A stretch of 64,000 bases of DNA from Rhodospirillaceae bacterium. GTDB lineage: Bacteria; Pseudomonadota; Alphaproteobacteria; Dongiales; Dongiaceae. How positions within the stretch are numbered: the first letter of the stretch is position 1; the number at the start of each line of letters is the position of its first letter. Of this stretch, positions 38,249 through 47,311 are shown piece by piece. The translations under genes and the position numbers were made by a program. The DNA is taken from positions 372,001-436,000 of the forward strand of contig JADJQM010000003.1 of the NCBI GenBank assembly GCA_016712715.1, given 5' to 3'. Under the pieces are notes generated by a model. It did not search any database and was not told the origin of the DNA. It saw only the letters and a list, made by a program, of their open reading frames with translations.

Positions 38249-39781
38249 GTGATTGGTGCTGCCACCGCAAGAACTCAGGACATCCACATCCTCGACAACG
38301 CCAAGCGCGGTTATGTGCGCAAGCCGGCGATTCTCTTCAGTGGGCGCCTCAGCGACAATGTGAAGGCATTGGCTGGAGACGCCTATGACCTGCTGAAGAT
38401 CAAGCGCGTTGCCGAGGATCACCTGCTCGTGCGCGACCAGGCAGGCCAGGAGAAGCGTCTCGTTGAAGCACCGCCGCAGATTGCGGCTCTGGTTGCTTTC
38501 GGTCAGACGGACCAGGAGCTGGTCGATCGCGCCGGCGACTGGCTGGGCAAGCGCCGCAACAATCCTTTACCGGCACCGACGCTGATCGACGCTGATGATA
38601 CTGCTGGCTTCGCAACGCTCGTCATGTCGAATGCCAGTCACATGGCGAGGAAGAGCGCCGAATTGACGACTTCGCTGTTCCGGCAACTTGCAGAGGCCCG
38701 TCAGGCCAATGAGGAGTTGCAGAATCGCTTCGCTGCCCTCGAGGCCTTCATCGATCGCCATGGATTGCAGCCTTTTGAACTCGCCTTCATCAATCCGCCG
38801 GCCGAGGATGATACCGAACCCAATGTCCTGGCGACCGCCAGCAACGCCCGTATCAGCCAGATCCTGCCTGTGGCGAGTTCCGGAGTCAGTGCGGTGGCAC
38901 TTCATGTCGCCAAGCCGGCACCGCGCAGCGAAGCCATCCTGCACGCATCATTGGCCTCGGTCGAGGACGGCCGTGTCATTGAAAGCTGGACGATCCCTGT
39001 GGCCGAGATCGAAGCCGGCTGGATGACGCTTCCGCTGAAAAGCACCATCGCCGGGTTGCGTCGGACCCTGAAGCTGGTGATTTCCGTCGACGGCCAGCGT
39101 GCGGACCTGCCAACCCTGTCTTTAGGCAATGCGCAACCACTTGCCCTCTTCCGGCTGCAGGATGCCGAACTCCGGCAATCCGTCTCCAGCAGCAGCCTTG
39201 CGCTGCAGGTCTATGTCGGTCTCCCCGGCGTTGTTCCGCCCAATCGCGGCAGTTTTTCAGCCCGCGCGGCGCAGGACAACGATGCCCCGGGCTTGCGCGA
39301 AATGTCCTTGCCGCAGGATGCCCTCACTCAGACCCGACAGGTTCACCTGGATGATGATTCCAGCGGTTTCGACGGCGTCACCTACCTCGAAGGCGAGCAT
39401 ACCCTGTCCTGTCATCCACCTGCCTTCGGCACCACCATCGCCAGGATTGCCAGCGGTTGCCCGGCCGGAACATTGCGGCTTTCCGCCAACCTGCTTGTTG
39501 CGCATGAAAAGGCCCGGGACGTCGAGTTCGCCCTGGTGGTCGGGCGCGATGAAGGCCGTATTCTCGACCTGCTCAGTGGCATATCGGACCCGGTACCGGG
39601 CGAAGGCTTCTCCGGCTGGATCCGCGTTCCCGCCAAGCAGCCGCGCTTCGCCAGCCTCTATCTCGACGCACCCTCGCGCGAAGCCGGCGATCTCTATCTC
39701 GCGACGCGCATGGTCGATCCCGGCAATCACGATTTCGCCTGGGCTCGGTTCATGAATCTCCACGCCCTCGTGCAAGGCTGA
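38249..39781 (+). CDS. Large uncharacterised protein in the glycan cluster
   Basis: A 510-residue soluble protein without signal peptide or membrane segments. The N-terminal 100 residues are mixed alpha/beta (DIHILDNAKRGYVRKPAILF), a helical part follows at about 120-190 (ELTTSLFRQLAEARQANEEL), then two beta-rich halves (ILPVASSGVSAVALHVAKPA; GFSGWIRVPAKQPRFASLYL) that look like carbohydrate-binding sandwiches. GTG 38249 is chosen for the AAGG before it; the frame is open from 38195. I do not recognise a characterised family (it may be one of the DUFs linked to glycosyltransferases). It precedes a double glycosyltransferase by four bases. Confidence 0.65.
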   Translation: MIGAATARTQDIHILDNAKRGYVRKPAILFSGRLSDNVKALAGDAYDLLKIKRVAEDHLLVRDQAGQEKRLVEAPPQIAALVAFGQTDQELVDRAGDWLGKRRNNPLPAPTLIDADDTAGFATLVMSNASHMARKSAELTTSLFRQLAEARQANEELQNRFAALEAFIDRHGLQPFELAFINPPAEDDTEPNVLATASNARISQILPVASSGVSAVALHVAKPAPRSEAILHASLASVEDGRVIESWTIPVAEIEAGWMTLPLKSTIAGLRRTLKLVISVDGQRADLPTLSLGNAQPLALFRLQDAELRQSVSSSSLALQVYVGLPGVVPPNRGSFSARAAQDNDAPGLREMSLPQDALTQTRQVHLDDDSSGFDGVTYLEGEHTLSCHPPAFGTTIARIASGCPAGTLRLSANLLVAHEKARDVEFALVVGRDEGRILDLLSGISDPVPGEGFSGWIRVPAKQPRFASLYLDAPSREAGDLYLATRMVDPGNHDFAWARFMNLHALVQG

Positions 39782-39785
39782 CCCG

Positions 39786-42521
39786 ATGCGTGCGCGCAAG
39801 CTTAACAAGCCGGACAATGAGGCCAAGCTCACCACCGGCGACGCGTTGCCGTCGACCGACGACCTGGACTCCTTTGCGCCCACCCTTGCCATCGTCATTC
39901 CGGTATACAAGCATTCGGTGCTGATGACGGAGGCCGTGGAGTCCGCGCTGGCCCAGATCGCGACTTTCGACATCGCCATCGTCATCGTCGATGATGGCTG
40001 TCCATTCCCCGAAACCGAGGAAATCGGTACCACCTACGCAACCGCGCACGGCAATGTATTTTATCTGCGCAAACCAAATGGCGGCCTGAGTTCGGCCCGC
40101 AACTATGGCGTCGATTTTGCCTGCGACCTGTTCCCGTCGATCGAAGCCATTTATTTTCTCGACGCCGACAACCGCATCACCCTGCCGGCCATGCAGGACG
40201 TGTTCGCCTTTCTGAAGGAACGTCCGGAGATCGACTGGGTCTATCCGAACATCGACAAGTTCGGCATCGGCTGGAACGGCAGCTATCAAGCTCCCTATTC
40301 GAGACTGTTGCACCTGACTTTCGACAACATCTGCGAGGCCGGCAGCATGGTCTCACGCCGTGTTTTCGATGCCGGAATCAGGTTCGATGAGACCATGAAG
40401 GCCGGGTTCGAGGATTGGGAATTCTGGCTCCAATGCATCTCGCATGGCTTCGTCGGCGCCAATTATCCGTTCTTCGGATTCGACTATCGCCAACGCGCTG
40501 AAAGCATGCTGCGTGATTCACATCGCACCAAGGCCGCGATCATGGCCTATATACGCGAGAAGCATAAGAAGCTCTTCATGCCGGATACGCTGGCGCAATG
40601 GGAGCATGAGGAAAGCCCGCGCTTTGCGGCGATTGCAACCGGCACGTATGCGGTATCCCTGTTCAGTGACCCGCTCGCCAAGCATGCGAAGATCGACCTT
40701 GAGACCTTCATAGACCGCTACTGGGCGTCGCTGGCGGAACCGGATGCTCATGGTATCCCGCCCTTCATGCTGTGGATCGCTCCTGCGCACCTCGAAGCCA
40801 TGCGCAAGATCGGCGTGCTCCACAACGTGCTTTGGCACGCCGAACGGCTCAGCGAGAAGCACCATCTGGTCGCCATCCGCCTGGAGCATGACGCCAGCCG
40901 CATCGAACTCAAGCAAGTCGAGGCAGGTGCCCCGGATTATATGGCGAAGAAGCCACTTGCCTGGATGTGCTCGGCCGAGATCTTCAAAGCCTGTGTCGAC
41001 GACATTTCCGACGAATGGATCGGCTCAATCCGCGGCAAGCGGCCATCGCCGGACACGGTTGAACTGGTGATTCGGGGACCGTTCAAGGCGTTCGATCTGG
41101 ACCGCACTGTCCTCCCCGCCACCAACGGTCTGCTCTCGACCCTTGGGGTCTTTCGTGATTCCGCCTATCGCCGCGTCGCCAATGTACGCTGGACTTGGCG
41201 GGGCGGCTATTTTCCGCCGGTCAAGAACCACTATAGGCTTCTGCGCGACGCCTTGGGCGCGAGCCCGGTCCTACCGCGCATCGCGACCAAGAATCAGGCA
41301 CCGCGTATCGGCTTCCTGCTGCCGATAGCCTCCTTCGGCGGTGTCGAGAAAGTCGCCTATGCCATGGCTCGGGTGATGGCGCGCCTCGGCTATGAGACCC
41401 ATCTCTATATACTCGGCAAGTCCTCCTGCGAGATGGTCTTCGACCAGGGCGACTTCGCCAGCGTCAACTTTCTCATGGATGATTATCCGCTCTGGGGTGG
41501 CGCACACCAATTCGCCGGCCACGATCTGATGATGGCGCAGGATGAAGGTGCCCGCGTCGAGCGCCTTCTCGGCCTCTTTGCCGGGCTGGATGTGGTGGTG
41601 AACTGCCAGGTAGCACCAGTCAACGCCGTCCTGGGCGAGTTGCGCCGGCGCGGGGTGAAGATTCTCGATCACGTCCACGTTCTCGATCGGACACGCTCGG
41701 GGCGATCGGCCGGTCACCCTTACATTGCGCTGGCCTATGAACACATTTACGACCTGATCCTGACCTGCTCGGAACAGATGGTCGACTGGTTCCATGGCAT
41801 GGGCGTGCCTACGGCCAAGCTGATGCACATCCGTAACGCGCCGAGTTACGAGATGAGAGACTCCGAAGTGCGAACGGTCCTGCGCCAACGGCAGCGCCGA
41901 GGCGTGCCGGAACGTCTCAAAACCCTGTTCATCGGCCGTCTCGATTCGCAGAAGGGCATCGAGCGCCTTTACAACGCGGCCGTCATCATCAGGCGGCGTA
42001 AGCTTCCGATCGACATTCGCCTTATTGGCGGCGAGGTATTGAACGACCAGGCCCGCGGCTCCTGGACCGAGCGCTTCGCCGAGATCGGCATCAAGCTTGA
42101 GCCGGCCATTTACTCCGCTAAGGCCTTGACCGACGCGTTTGCCGAGGCCGACGTCCTGCTGCTCACTTCGCGCTGGGAAGGCGCCCCGCTTACCATTCTC
42201 GAGGCACAGCGTGTCGGCTGCGTGCCGGTGGTGACCGCCGTGGGCGCGGTCGGCGAACTAGTCGAACATGAAATCGATGGCCTGCTGATCAACAGCGAAG
42301 ATGACAATGCTATCGCTCACGAACTGGTGCGATCGCTTGAGCGCCTGCTCAGCGAACCGCACCTCCTCAATCGGCTCTCTTCCACCGCGGCAGATCATGT
42401 TGCCGCCACGAATTGGGCCGAAAACCTGTCGCCGCTCATCGACCGGCTTGAGGCTTGGTTTCCCTTCAGGTCGGAGGAAATCGAGCTACGCCGAACCGTA
42501 ACCTCGAGTCCGGGCCGATGA
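39786..42521 (+). CDS. Two-domain glycosyltransferase (GT2 plus GT4)
   Basis: A 911-residue cytoplasmic enzyme. Residues of about 30-300 form a GT2 (GT-A) domain: LAIVIPVYKHSVLMTEAVES, VIVDDGCPFPE, GLSSARNYGVDFA, IYFLDADNRI and FEDWEFWLQC. Residues of about 500-880 form a GT4 (GT-B) domain: RIGFLLPIASFGGVEKVAYA, LFIGRLDSQKGIERLYNAAV and LLLTSRWEGAPLTILEAQRV with E-x7-E-like spacing. The two activities could add alternating sugars of a repeat. It is coupled to the gene before (four bases apart) and overlaps the glycosidase after it as ATGA. Confidence 0.92.
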   Translation: MRARKLNKPDNEAKLTTGDALPSTDDLDSFAPTLAIVIPVYKHSVLMTEAVESALAQIATFDIAIVIVDDGCPFPETEEIGTTYATAHGNVFYLRKPNGGLSSARNYGVDFACDLFPSIEAIYFLDADNRITLPAMQDVFAFLKERPEIDWVYPNIDKFGIGWNGSYQAPYSRLLHLTFDNICEAGSMVSRRVFDAGIRFDETMKAGFEDWEFWLQCISHGFVGANYPFFGFDYRQRAESMLRDSHRTKAAIMAYIREKHKKLFMPDTLAQWEHEESPRFAAIATGTYAVSLFSDPLAKHAKIDLETFIDRYWASLAEPDAHGIPPFMLWIAPAHLEAMRKIGVLHNVLWHAERLSEKHHLVAIRLEHDASRIELKQVEAGAPDYMAKKPLAWMCSAEIFKACVDDISDEWIGSIRGKRPSPDTVELVIRGPFKAFDLDRTVLPATNGLLSTLGVFRDSAYRRVANVRWTWRGGYFPPVKNHYRLLRDALGASPVLPRIATKNQAPRIGFLLPIASFGGVEKVAYAMARVMARLGYETHLYILGKSSCEMVFDQGDFASVNFLMDDYPLWGGAHQFAGHDLMMAQDEGARVERLLGLFAGLDVVVNCQVAPVNAVLGELRRRGVKILDHVHVLDRTRSGRSAGHPYIALAYEHIYDLILTCSEQMVDWFHGMGVPTAKLMHIRNAPSYEMRDSEVRTVLRQRQRRGVPERLKTLFIGRLDSQKGIERLYNAAVIIRRRKLPIDIRLIGGEVLNDQARGSWTERFAEIGIKLEPAIYSAKALTDAFAEADVLLLTSRWEGAPLTILEAQRVGCVPVVTAVGAVGELVEHEIDGLLINSEDDNAIAHELVRSLERLLSEPHLLNRLSSTAADHVAATNWAENLSPLIDRLEAWFPFRSEEIELRRTVTSSPGR

Positions 42522-43675
42522 GCGGCGGCAACCACATCAGATACCTCGGGCTGCTGGCATTGATCGGCGCGCTGGCCATCGCCGCCGGCATTCCCGCACG
42601 AGCAACCGGGGCGGACCCGGCTGCATTCAGCACAGGAGTGGCCACTGCCAATATCGCCTGGGAGAAGCCAGCCATCATCGCAGCGACCCTCGGGGACATA
42701 GCCGAAGCCGGTTTCACCCGTGTTCGCATCGGTCTCAAGAACCCACTGTCCGGAACCTACCGTGCTCTTGAAGAAGCCAAGCGGGCCGACCTAGAGATAC
42801 TCGTCACGATCCCGCTCATCGACGGGGCCGTCGCTGCCAAGGGTGCTGTGCCGCGGCCCCGCACGGACGGTTTCTTTCCATCCTACGGTTTGTCTCAGAT
42901 TGACCTCGCTCGCTATCAGGCGCGTTTGGAGGATTTCCTGGCTTTTGCCGACGTCCATCAGATTCCGCTGATCGGTCTGGAGCTTGGCAACGAACTTAAC
43001 TGGTCCGGCTACAACGGGGATCTGCCGCTGGCGGCGCGCGGCCATGTCATTGCCACCGAGGCGGATTGGACTCCGGAACAGCGCGCCCTCTTTGCAGTCG
43101 GACTAGACCGCTATCGTGCCGTGATCGATATCACCCGAACGGCACTGGCGAAGAATCCGGCTCTTTCAAAGGTCAAACTGATTTCTGCCGGTCTGGCCGA
43201 CATCAACAGTGACTTCATCGTCAATAGCGGTGCAACCTATGTGGCGCCTGACCTCGTTTACCGGGCGTTCGACACACGCGATCTATTCGATCATGTCGAT
43301 GTCGTCGGCATTCACCTCTACGAACCTTTGCGCTTTGCCAACAGTCTGGGGGCGCGGACAGACCTGATCGACAGCCAACTCGCCCCATGCGGCCAAAACG
43401 CCTTCGCGCGACGCCCATGCTGGCTCACCGAATTCGGCACTGCGCTGCCGCAGCAGGAATGCGCGCCGGATGACAGGCGGCGTATCGAAATCATGCAGCC
43501 ACTGTTGGAATATCTGGATACGCCAGGCAATGCAGAACGCGTGCCTCAGGGATTCTACTACGACTGGAACGATGACGCAGGATTTTCGCTGGTGCGCTGC
43601 GGCCAGCCGACCGCACTGACCAGAATGTTGCCGCGCTCCAATGACGGCGACGGAAAAGATCCAGGAACACCATGA
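42518..43675 (+). CDS. Exported clan GH-A glycoside hydrolase
   Basis: A 385-residue secreted enzyme. It has a signal peptide (YLGLLALIGALAIAAGIPAR) and a TIM-barrel pattern. GLELGNELNWSGY carries the Asn-Glu acid/base pair and PCWLTEFGTA the nucleophile glutamate, as in cellulase-like clan GH-A families; VVGIHLYEPLRF lies between them. The substrate is not evident. Secreted glycosidases in polysaccharide clusters often trim the polymer or release chains. ATG 42518 overlaps the glycosyltransferase stop. Confidence 0.8.
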   Translation: MSGGNHIRYLGLLALIGALAIAAGIPARATGADPAAFSTGVATANIAWEKPAIIAATLGDIAEAGFTRVRIGLKNPLSGTYRALEEAKRADLEILVTIPLIDGAVAAKGAVPRPRTDGFFPSYGLSQIDLARYQARLEDFLAFADVHQIPLIGLELGNELNWSGYNGDLPLAARGHVIATEADWTPEQRALFAVGLDRYRAVIDITRTALAKNPALSKVKLISAGLADINSDFIVNSGATYVAPDLVYRAFDTRDLFDHVDVVGIHLYEPLRFANSLGARTDLIDSQLAPCGQNAFARRPCWLTEFGTALPQQECAPDDRRRIEIMQPLLEYLDTPGNAERVPQGFYYDWNDDAGFSLVRCGQPTALTRMLPRSNDGDGKDPGTP

Positions 43676-43724
43676 GCAGGCTAATGCGCCAATTCAAACC
43701 CATTCGGGGAGGAGGACTTTCGTG

Positions 43725-44930
43725 ATGAAGAGACTTTGTTTCGGTCGCCAACCGGCGGACACCCGCTATCGCTATCACCCAGGCATGCCCTTCTCCGAAG
43801 GGTTGCCGAGATCGAACAGCACGACCTTCAGCACGATGTCGCGCAACTTCTACCTGACGTCGAACAAGGGGAACATGCTGATCGGCGAAGGCTCCTGCCG
43901 CATTTTTGATTATGACCGCAACTACAGCTGCATGCTGAGCGTGCATGTCCTCTACGATGCCTACAAGGGCTCGAAGGAGGCGATGGACCTGCTCAACAAC
44001 AACTTCGATGCGCTGGTTTTGCCGATGGCCAACGAAATCCGCCCGAACCTCAACCACACCTCCCTGGTAAAGGTCCTGGAGCAAATCAAGATTCCAGTCA
44101 TCGTTCTGGGCATGGGCATGCAGAATGAGATGGAGGATCTCTCCACCCTGGAGCCGGCGACGATCGAACTGCTGCGCTGGATCGATGAACGCGCGCTGGT
44201 GTTCGGCGTGCGCGGAACCCAGACTGAGACCTGGCTGAAGAAGATGGGTTTCAAGAACCCAGTCGCGCTCGGCTGCCCCAGCATGATGCTCTACCCCGAG
44301 AATATCCTTGGTATCAAGGCGCCGACCAGGAAGCCGGAGGAGTATCGCTTTGTCACTGCCGGCTATCTGCAGAAGAAGTCGGTGCGCGGCCGCCAACTTG
44401 CAAAGTTCTTCGCCGGACAGAAATGTTCCTATGTCTTCCAGGACGAGATCTTCCAGTTCAAGGAAGAACTCCAGGGGCGGCATTTCTTCGATGATGCCCG
44501 CAATCAGATGATTCAGAATGTGTTCGAGCCCTTGGTCAACGAGGCCATCGGGACCGAAGCACCGTTCGACAAGTATTTTTACTTCGATAGCGTTGATGCT
44601 TGGCGCCAGTGCTATGGCTGGCACGACGTATTTATCGGCGATCGGTTCCATGGCGGCGTGGCGGCCCTCCAGGTCGGGTTGCCGACCGCGATCCTGTTCA
44701 AGGACCTGCGAGTCAAGGAGTTGAGCGAATTCTTCGGCGTGCCGCACACCACTGTCGATAAAGCATGCACCATGGGCATCGAGGCTTTCATGGCCGAGTT
44801 CATGTCCGAGCAGCGCATCAATGCCTTCCTGGACACCTATCGCCTGCGCCTGAAGAACTTCCATCGCCACCTGACCGAGGCTGGGTTGGCGATGACGGAG
44901 AACTACCAGGCCATGCTGATGGCCGCTTGA
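43725..44930 (+). CDS. Polysaccharide pyruvyl transferase family protein
   Basis: A 401-residue protein with the CsaB/WcaK-like layout: NFYLTSNKGNMLIGEGSCRI, DALVLPMANEIRPNLNHTSL, IPVIVLGMGMQNEMEDLSTL, VFGVRGTQTETWLKKMGFKN and near the C-terminus HDVFIGDRFHGGVAALQVGL with the conserved RFH. It would transfer pyruvate from phosphoenolpyruvate to a sugar, adding a ketal and negative charge to the surface glycan. ATG 43725 has GGAGGAGGA upstream. It is followed by the SGNH hydrolase, another glycan-modifying enzyme. Confidence 0.88.
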   Translation: MKRLCFGRQPADTRYRYHPGMPFSEGLPRSNSTTFSTMSRNFYLTSNKGNMLIGEGSCRIFDYDRNYSCMLSVHVLYDAYKGSKEAMDLLNNNFDALVLPMANEIRPNLNHTSLVKVLEQIKIPVIVLGMGMQNEMEDLSTLEPATIELLRWIDERALVFGVRGTQTETWLKKMGFKNPVALGCPSMMLYPENILGIKAPTRKPEEYRFVTAGYLQKKSVRGRQLAKFFAGQKCSYVFQDEIFQFKEELQGRHFFDDARNQMIQNVFEPLVNEAIGTEAPFDKYFYFDSVDAWRQCYGWHDVFIGDRFHGGVAALQVGLPTAILFKDLRVKELSEFFGVPHTTVDKACTMGIEAFMAEFMSEQRINAFLDTYRLRLKNFHRHLTEAGLAMTENYQAMLMAA

Positions 44931-44951
44931 ATCTGAGGAAGGGCGGATCTC

Positions 44952-46136
44952 ATGTCGAAGACCCTGCGCACTACCATCATCGGTGGCTCCAACACGGTGA
45001 TGGAGCCGGGCTATCTCGGTCAGATGCTGGCCGCGACCGAGCGCCAGGGATTGCGGCTCGACATCGTCGAGAACATGGCGATCGGTGGCACCACCAGCGC
45101 TTATGGTCTGTTCCGCCTCAAGGCGGGTGATGCACTTGACCGCTCCGACCTGCTAATCATCGAATATGCGCTGAACGATGCTTTCATCTATGGTGATGAG
45201 CGGCGCCAGTTCCGGCACTGGGCCCGCATTTATGAAGGCATCCTGCGCTATGCTTTGACCCGCAATCCAAGGCTGCGGATCTGCACGCTCGTCTTTGGGG
45301 CGCGCAATGGATCATGGCTTGGCAGCGTGCCCTCCATCGACGCGGGTATTCACTATCTGTCGGATTGGTATGGAACCGCCTGCATCGATATCTCCCGGGA
45401 GCTGATACGTCGGTTCGGTCGTCAGGTGGTGACAGACCCCGCCTTCTACAGCGACCAGGGTCATTACAGCCGCCCGGTTGCCACCGCGATGGTGGCCGAC
45501 CTTGCCGCCGATGCGCTGATTAGGTTCACAGATGGCGAAGCCAAGAGATACAGGGGCGCCGACGCTCTGCCACCGGCCGTCGATCCCGATCATTTCGCCG
45601 AGGCCGGCGTGATCGACGTGCCAACGATCTTCCGCGCTGCCCAGGACGCAACCCTGGTGGAGTTCCACAACCGGCGCTTCGCCCTCACGGCCATCGATAT
45701 CGCCCGCCACCAGCTCACCTTGCGGCTGAGTGGCGGCAAGTTGCTCGGCGTTTTCCATGTCAGCACCCCGGATACGGCGCCGCTTGCGCTGACCCGGGGC
45801 GATACCGGCTATCACTGCTCCCTGCTGAAAGGCGGGGTGCGAGATGGCAAGTTCAAATTCCTGGCCGCGATGATGCCCTGCGAGTTTCTCTATGGCGCCG
45901 AGCTGCTGCAGGAAGTGCCTGCGGAGACGCTGACCTTTGGCCGCGCCGGGTCCCATCCGTCGCTCAAGCGGCACGTCGCCAAGGACAATGTCGCCCAGGA
46001 AGCCCCGGTTCAGGAAACGGCGGCACTCCCCCTCATGGGCCTTCTCTACAGCGGGCAATGCCTGAGCTTCGCAGCCGCCTCGGCCCCGGCTCAACAGGCC
46101 GAGCTGCCGCGCCGGACCGCCGCCAATTCGGCCTGA
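44952..46136 (+). CDS. SGNH/GDSL hydrolase with a C-terminal extension
   Basis: A 394-residue protein. The first 200 residues show SGNH blocks: IIGGSNTVMEPGYL (Ser nucleophile in GGSN), ENMAIGGTTSAYG (block II glycine), IIEYALNDAF (block III asparagine) and AFYSDQGHYSRPVA (Asp-x2-His of block V). It probably adds or removes acetyl groups on the glycan. The remaining part is beta-rich and unidentified. No signal peptide, so it may act in the cytoplasm or with a membrane partner. Last gene of the plus-strand glycan block. Confidence 0.82.
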   Translation: MSKTLRTTIIGGSNTVMEPGYLGQMLAATERQGLRLDIVENMAIGGTTSAYGLFRLKAGDALDRSDLLIIEYALNDAFIYGDERRQFRHWARIYEGILRYALTRNPRLRICTLVFGARNGSWLGSVPSIDAGIHYLSDWYGTACIDISRELIRRFGRQVVTDPAFYSDQGHYSRPVATAMVADLAADALIRFTDGEAKRYRGADALPPAVDPDHFAEAGVIDVPTIFRAAQDATLVEFHNRRFALTAIDIARHQLTLRLSGGKLLGVFHVSTPDTAPLALTRGDTGYHCSLLKGGVRDGKFKFLAAMMPCEFLYGAELLQEVPAETLTFGRAGSHPSLKRHVAKDNVAQEAPVQETAALPLMGLLYSGQCLSFAAASAPAQQAELPRRTAANSA

Positions 46137-46215
46137 CCTCGATCGTTTTCCGGGGCGGAATCCTCTCCTTGCCCGTGTTATAACGAACGCGGATCCAAGT
46201 TTGGGGGACAAGATC

Positions 46216-46608
46216 GTGGCCTATTTGTGGATTGCCTTGGGCAGCGCCCTGGGCGGCATGGCGCGCTACTGGTGCGGCGGACTGATCGCCGCCCGGTTCG
46301 GCAGCGACTTTCCCTGGGGAACCCTCTTCATCAACATCCTTGGGTCCTTCATCATCGGCTTCTTTGCGACCCTGAGCGGCCCCGACGGCCGGCTCGTGGT
46401 CGGGGAGAACGGCCGGCTTTTCATCATGGTCGGCTTGTGTGGCGGATACACGACCTTTTCCGCCTTCAGCCTGCAAACACTCGATCTGATCCGCGCGGGC
46501 AATTGGCCTAGTGCCGGCGGCAACATCGCTGCCTCGGTCATTCTCTGCCTGGCGTTCGTTACCCTCGGCCATCTCGCGGCCCTGGCGATCAACCACACGC
46601 GCCCATGA
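46216..46608 (+). CDS. crcB: Fluoride ion channel CrcB/Fluc
   Basis: A 130-residue four-helix membrane protein that exports fluoride as a dual-topology dimer. Conserved features: GSALGGMARYW, FPWGTLFINILGSFIIGFFA, and GLCGGYTTFSAFSLQTLDLI with the fluoride-lining phenylalanines and central sodium-site region. GTG 46216 is preferred over TTG 46201 because GGGGGA stands seven bases before it. A TTATAAC sequence about 25 bases upstream of 46216 could be the -10. I find no fluoride riboswitch in the short leader. Confidence 0.93.
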   Translation: MAYLWIALGSALGGMARYWCGGLIAARFGSDFPWGTLFINILGSFIIGFFATLSGPDGRLVVGENGRLFIMVGLCGGYTTFSAFSLQTLDLIRAGNWPSAGGNIAASVILCLAFVTLGHLAALAINHTRP

Positions 46609-46722
46609 TCTTGGCGTTCGCCTCCAAATTGTCCCGATCCTCATAAAAGTCACAGCAACCACCGTGCACCGGCGGTGTTGTCCTAAGACCGAGAATGGGC
46701 TGAGAAGAGGAGAGCACCAATC

Positions 46723-46881
46723 ATGCAAAAAGCAGGATCAAAGCAGAGTGAAACGGCTTTCCTCCGGACGCAGGCAGTTGCCGTTGCGCCTGCCGTGGTG
46801 GAATCGCGGCAGATTCCGCCATGTCCGCTCCGAATGAAAGCGCTCAACGAGCGTGCAGCCCTCGCCCGTCAGGTGATCTGA
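46723..46881 (+). CDS. Possible small protein, 52 residues
   Basis: An open frame with ATG 46723, GAGGAG about ten bases before it, and a stop that overlaps the next small gene as TGATG. The product (MQKAGSKQSETAFLRTQAVA...) is basic and has no recognisable domain. The ribosome site and coupled stop-start favour a real gene, but the protein sequence alone is not convincing. Expression evidence would decide. Confidence 0.35.
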   Translation: MQKAGSKQSETAFLRTQAVAVAPAVVESRQIPPCPLRMKALNERAALARQVI

Positions 46882-47021
46882 TGTCCGATCATCACCAGCA
46901 CATCTCGGCTGAATCGGCGCGCGGTGGTGAGAGGAGCGGTCGGGTACGAAATGTCCTTTTCATCTCTACCGGGCTCGCTGTACTCACCCTCGGAGTGATC
47001 GTCGCCATCTGGGTATCCTAA
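46881..47021 (+). CDS. Small single-pass membrane protein
   Basis: A 46-residue protein: a histidine-rich, charged start (MSDHHQHISAESARGG) and one C-terminal membrane helix (VLFISTGLAVLTLGVIVAIW). ATG 46881 has AGGTGA five bases upstream. It is close to the general stress locus but I find no sigma-EcfG promoter before it. Function unknown. Confidence 0.55.
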   Translation: MSDHHQHISAESARGGERSGRVRNVLFISTGLAVLTLGVIVAIWVS

Positions 47022-47049
47022 TTCCGCGCGATTTCTGCCAGGCGGCAGG

Positions 47050-47271
47050 TCAGGCGCGGCGGCGACCGACAACCACGAGGCCAAGCCCCGCCACGACGGC
47101 AATAATTCCTGCAATATCAGGAATGCGGATGGTATGTTCTTTGTCGGCGGTGGCCACGATCGGGCCAAGCTCGATTACCTTTTCTTCCGTCGTGTAGGAG
47201 AACCGCCCAACCGCCAAGGCCACGATTCCGGCGACGATGAGCAGCAGGCCAACGATTGACAATGGTTTCAT
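47050..47271 (-). CDS. Small two-helix membrane protein
   Basis: A 73-residue protein with two membrane helices (IVGLLLIVAGIVALAVGRF and IAGIIAVVAGLGLVVVGRRR) joined by a polar loop (SYTTEEKVIELGPIVATADK). The same form is common among stress-induced small membrane proteins of Proteobacteria. It is just downstream of ecfG on the same strand (40 bases), so it may be cotranscribed and under the same stress control. Confidence 0.65.
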   Translation of the reverse strand: MKPLSIVGLLLIVAGIVALAVGRFSYTTEEKVIELGPIVATADKEHTIRIPDIAGIIAVVAGLGLVVVGRRRA

Positions 47272-47311
47272 GATCTATCCTTTTCGGTGAATGCTGAAGG
47301 GGCCCGCAATA

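Noticed and set aside
46137..46215. Fluoride riboswitch before crcB
   Set aside because: The leader is short and I could not fit the conserved crcB-motif core or its pseudoknot.
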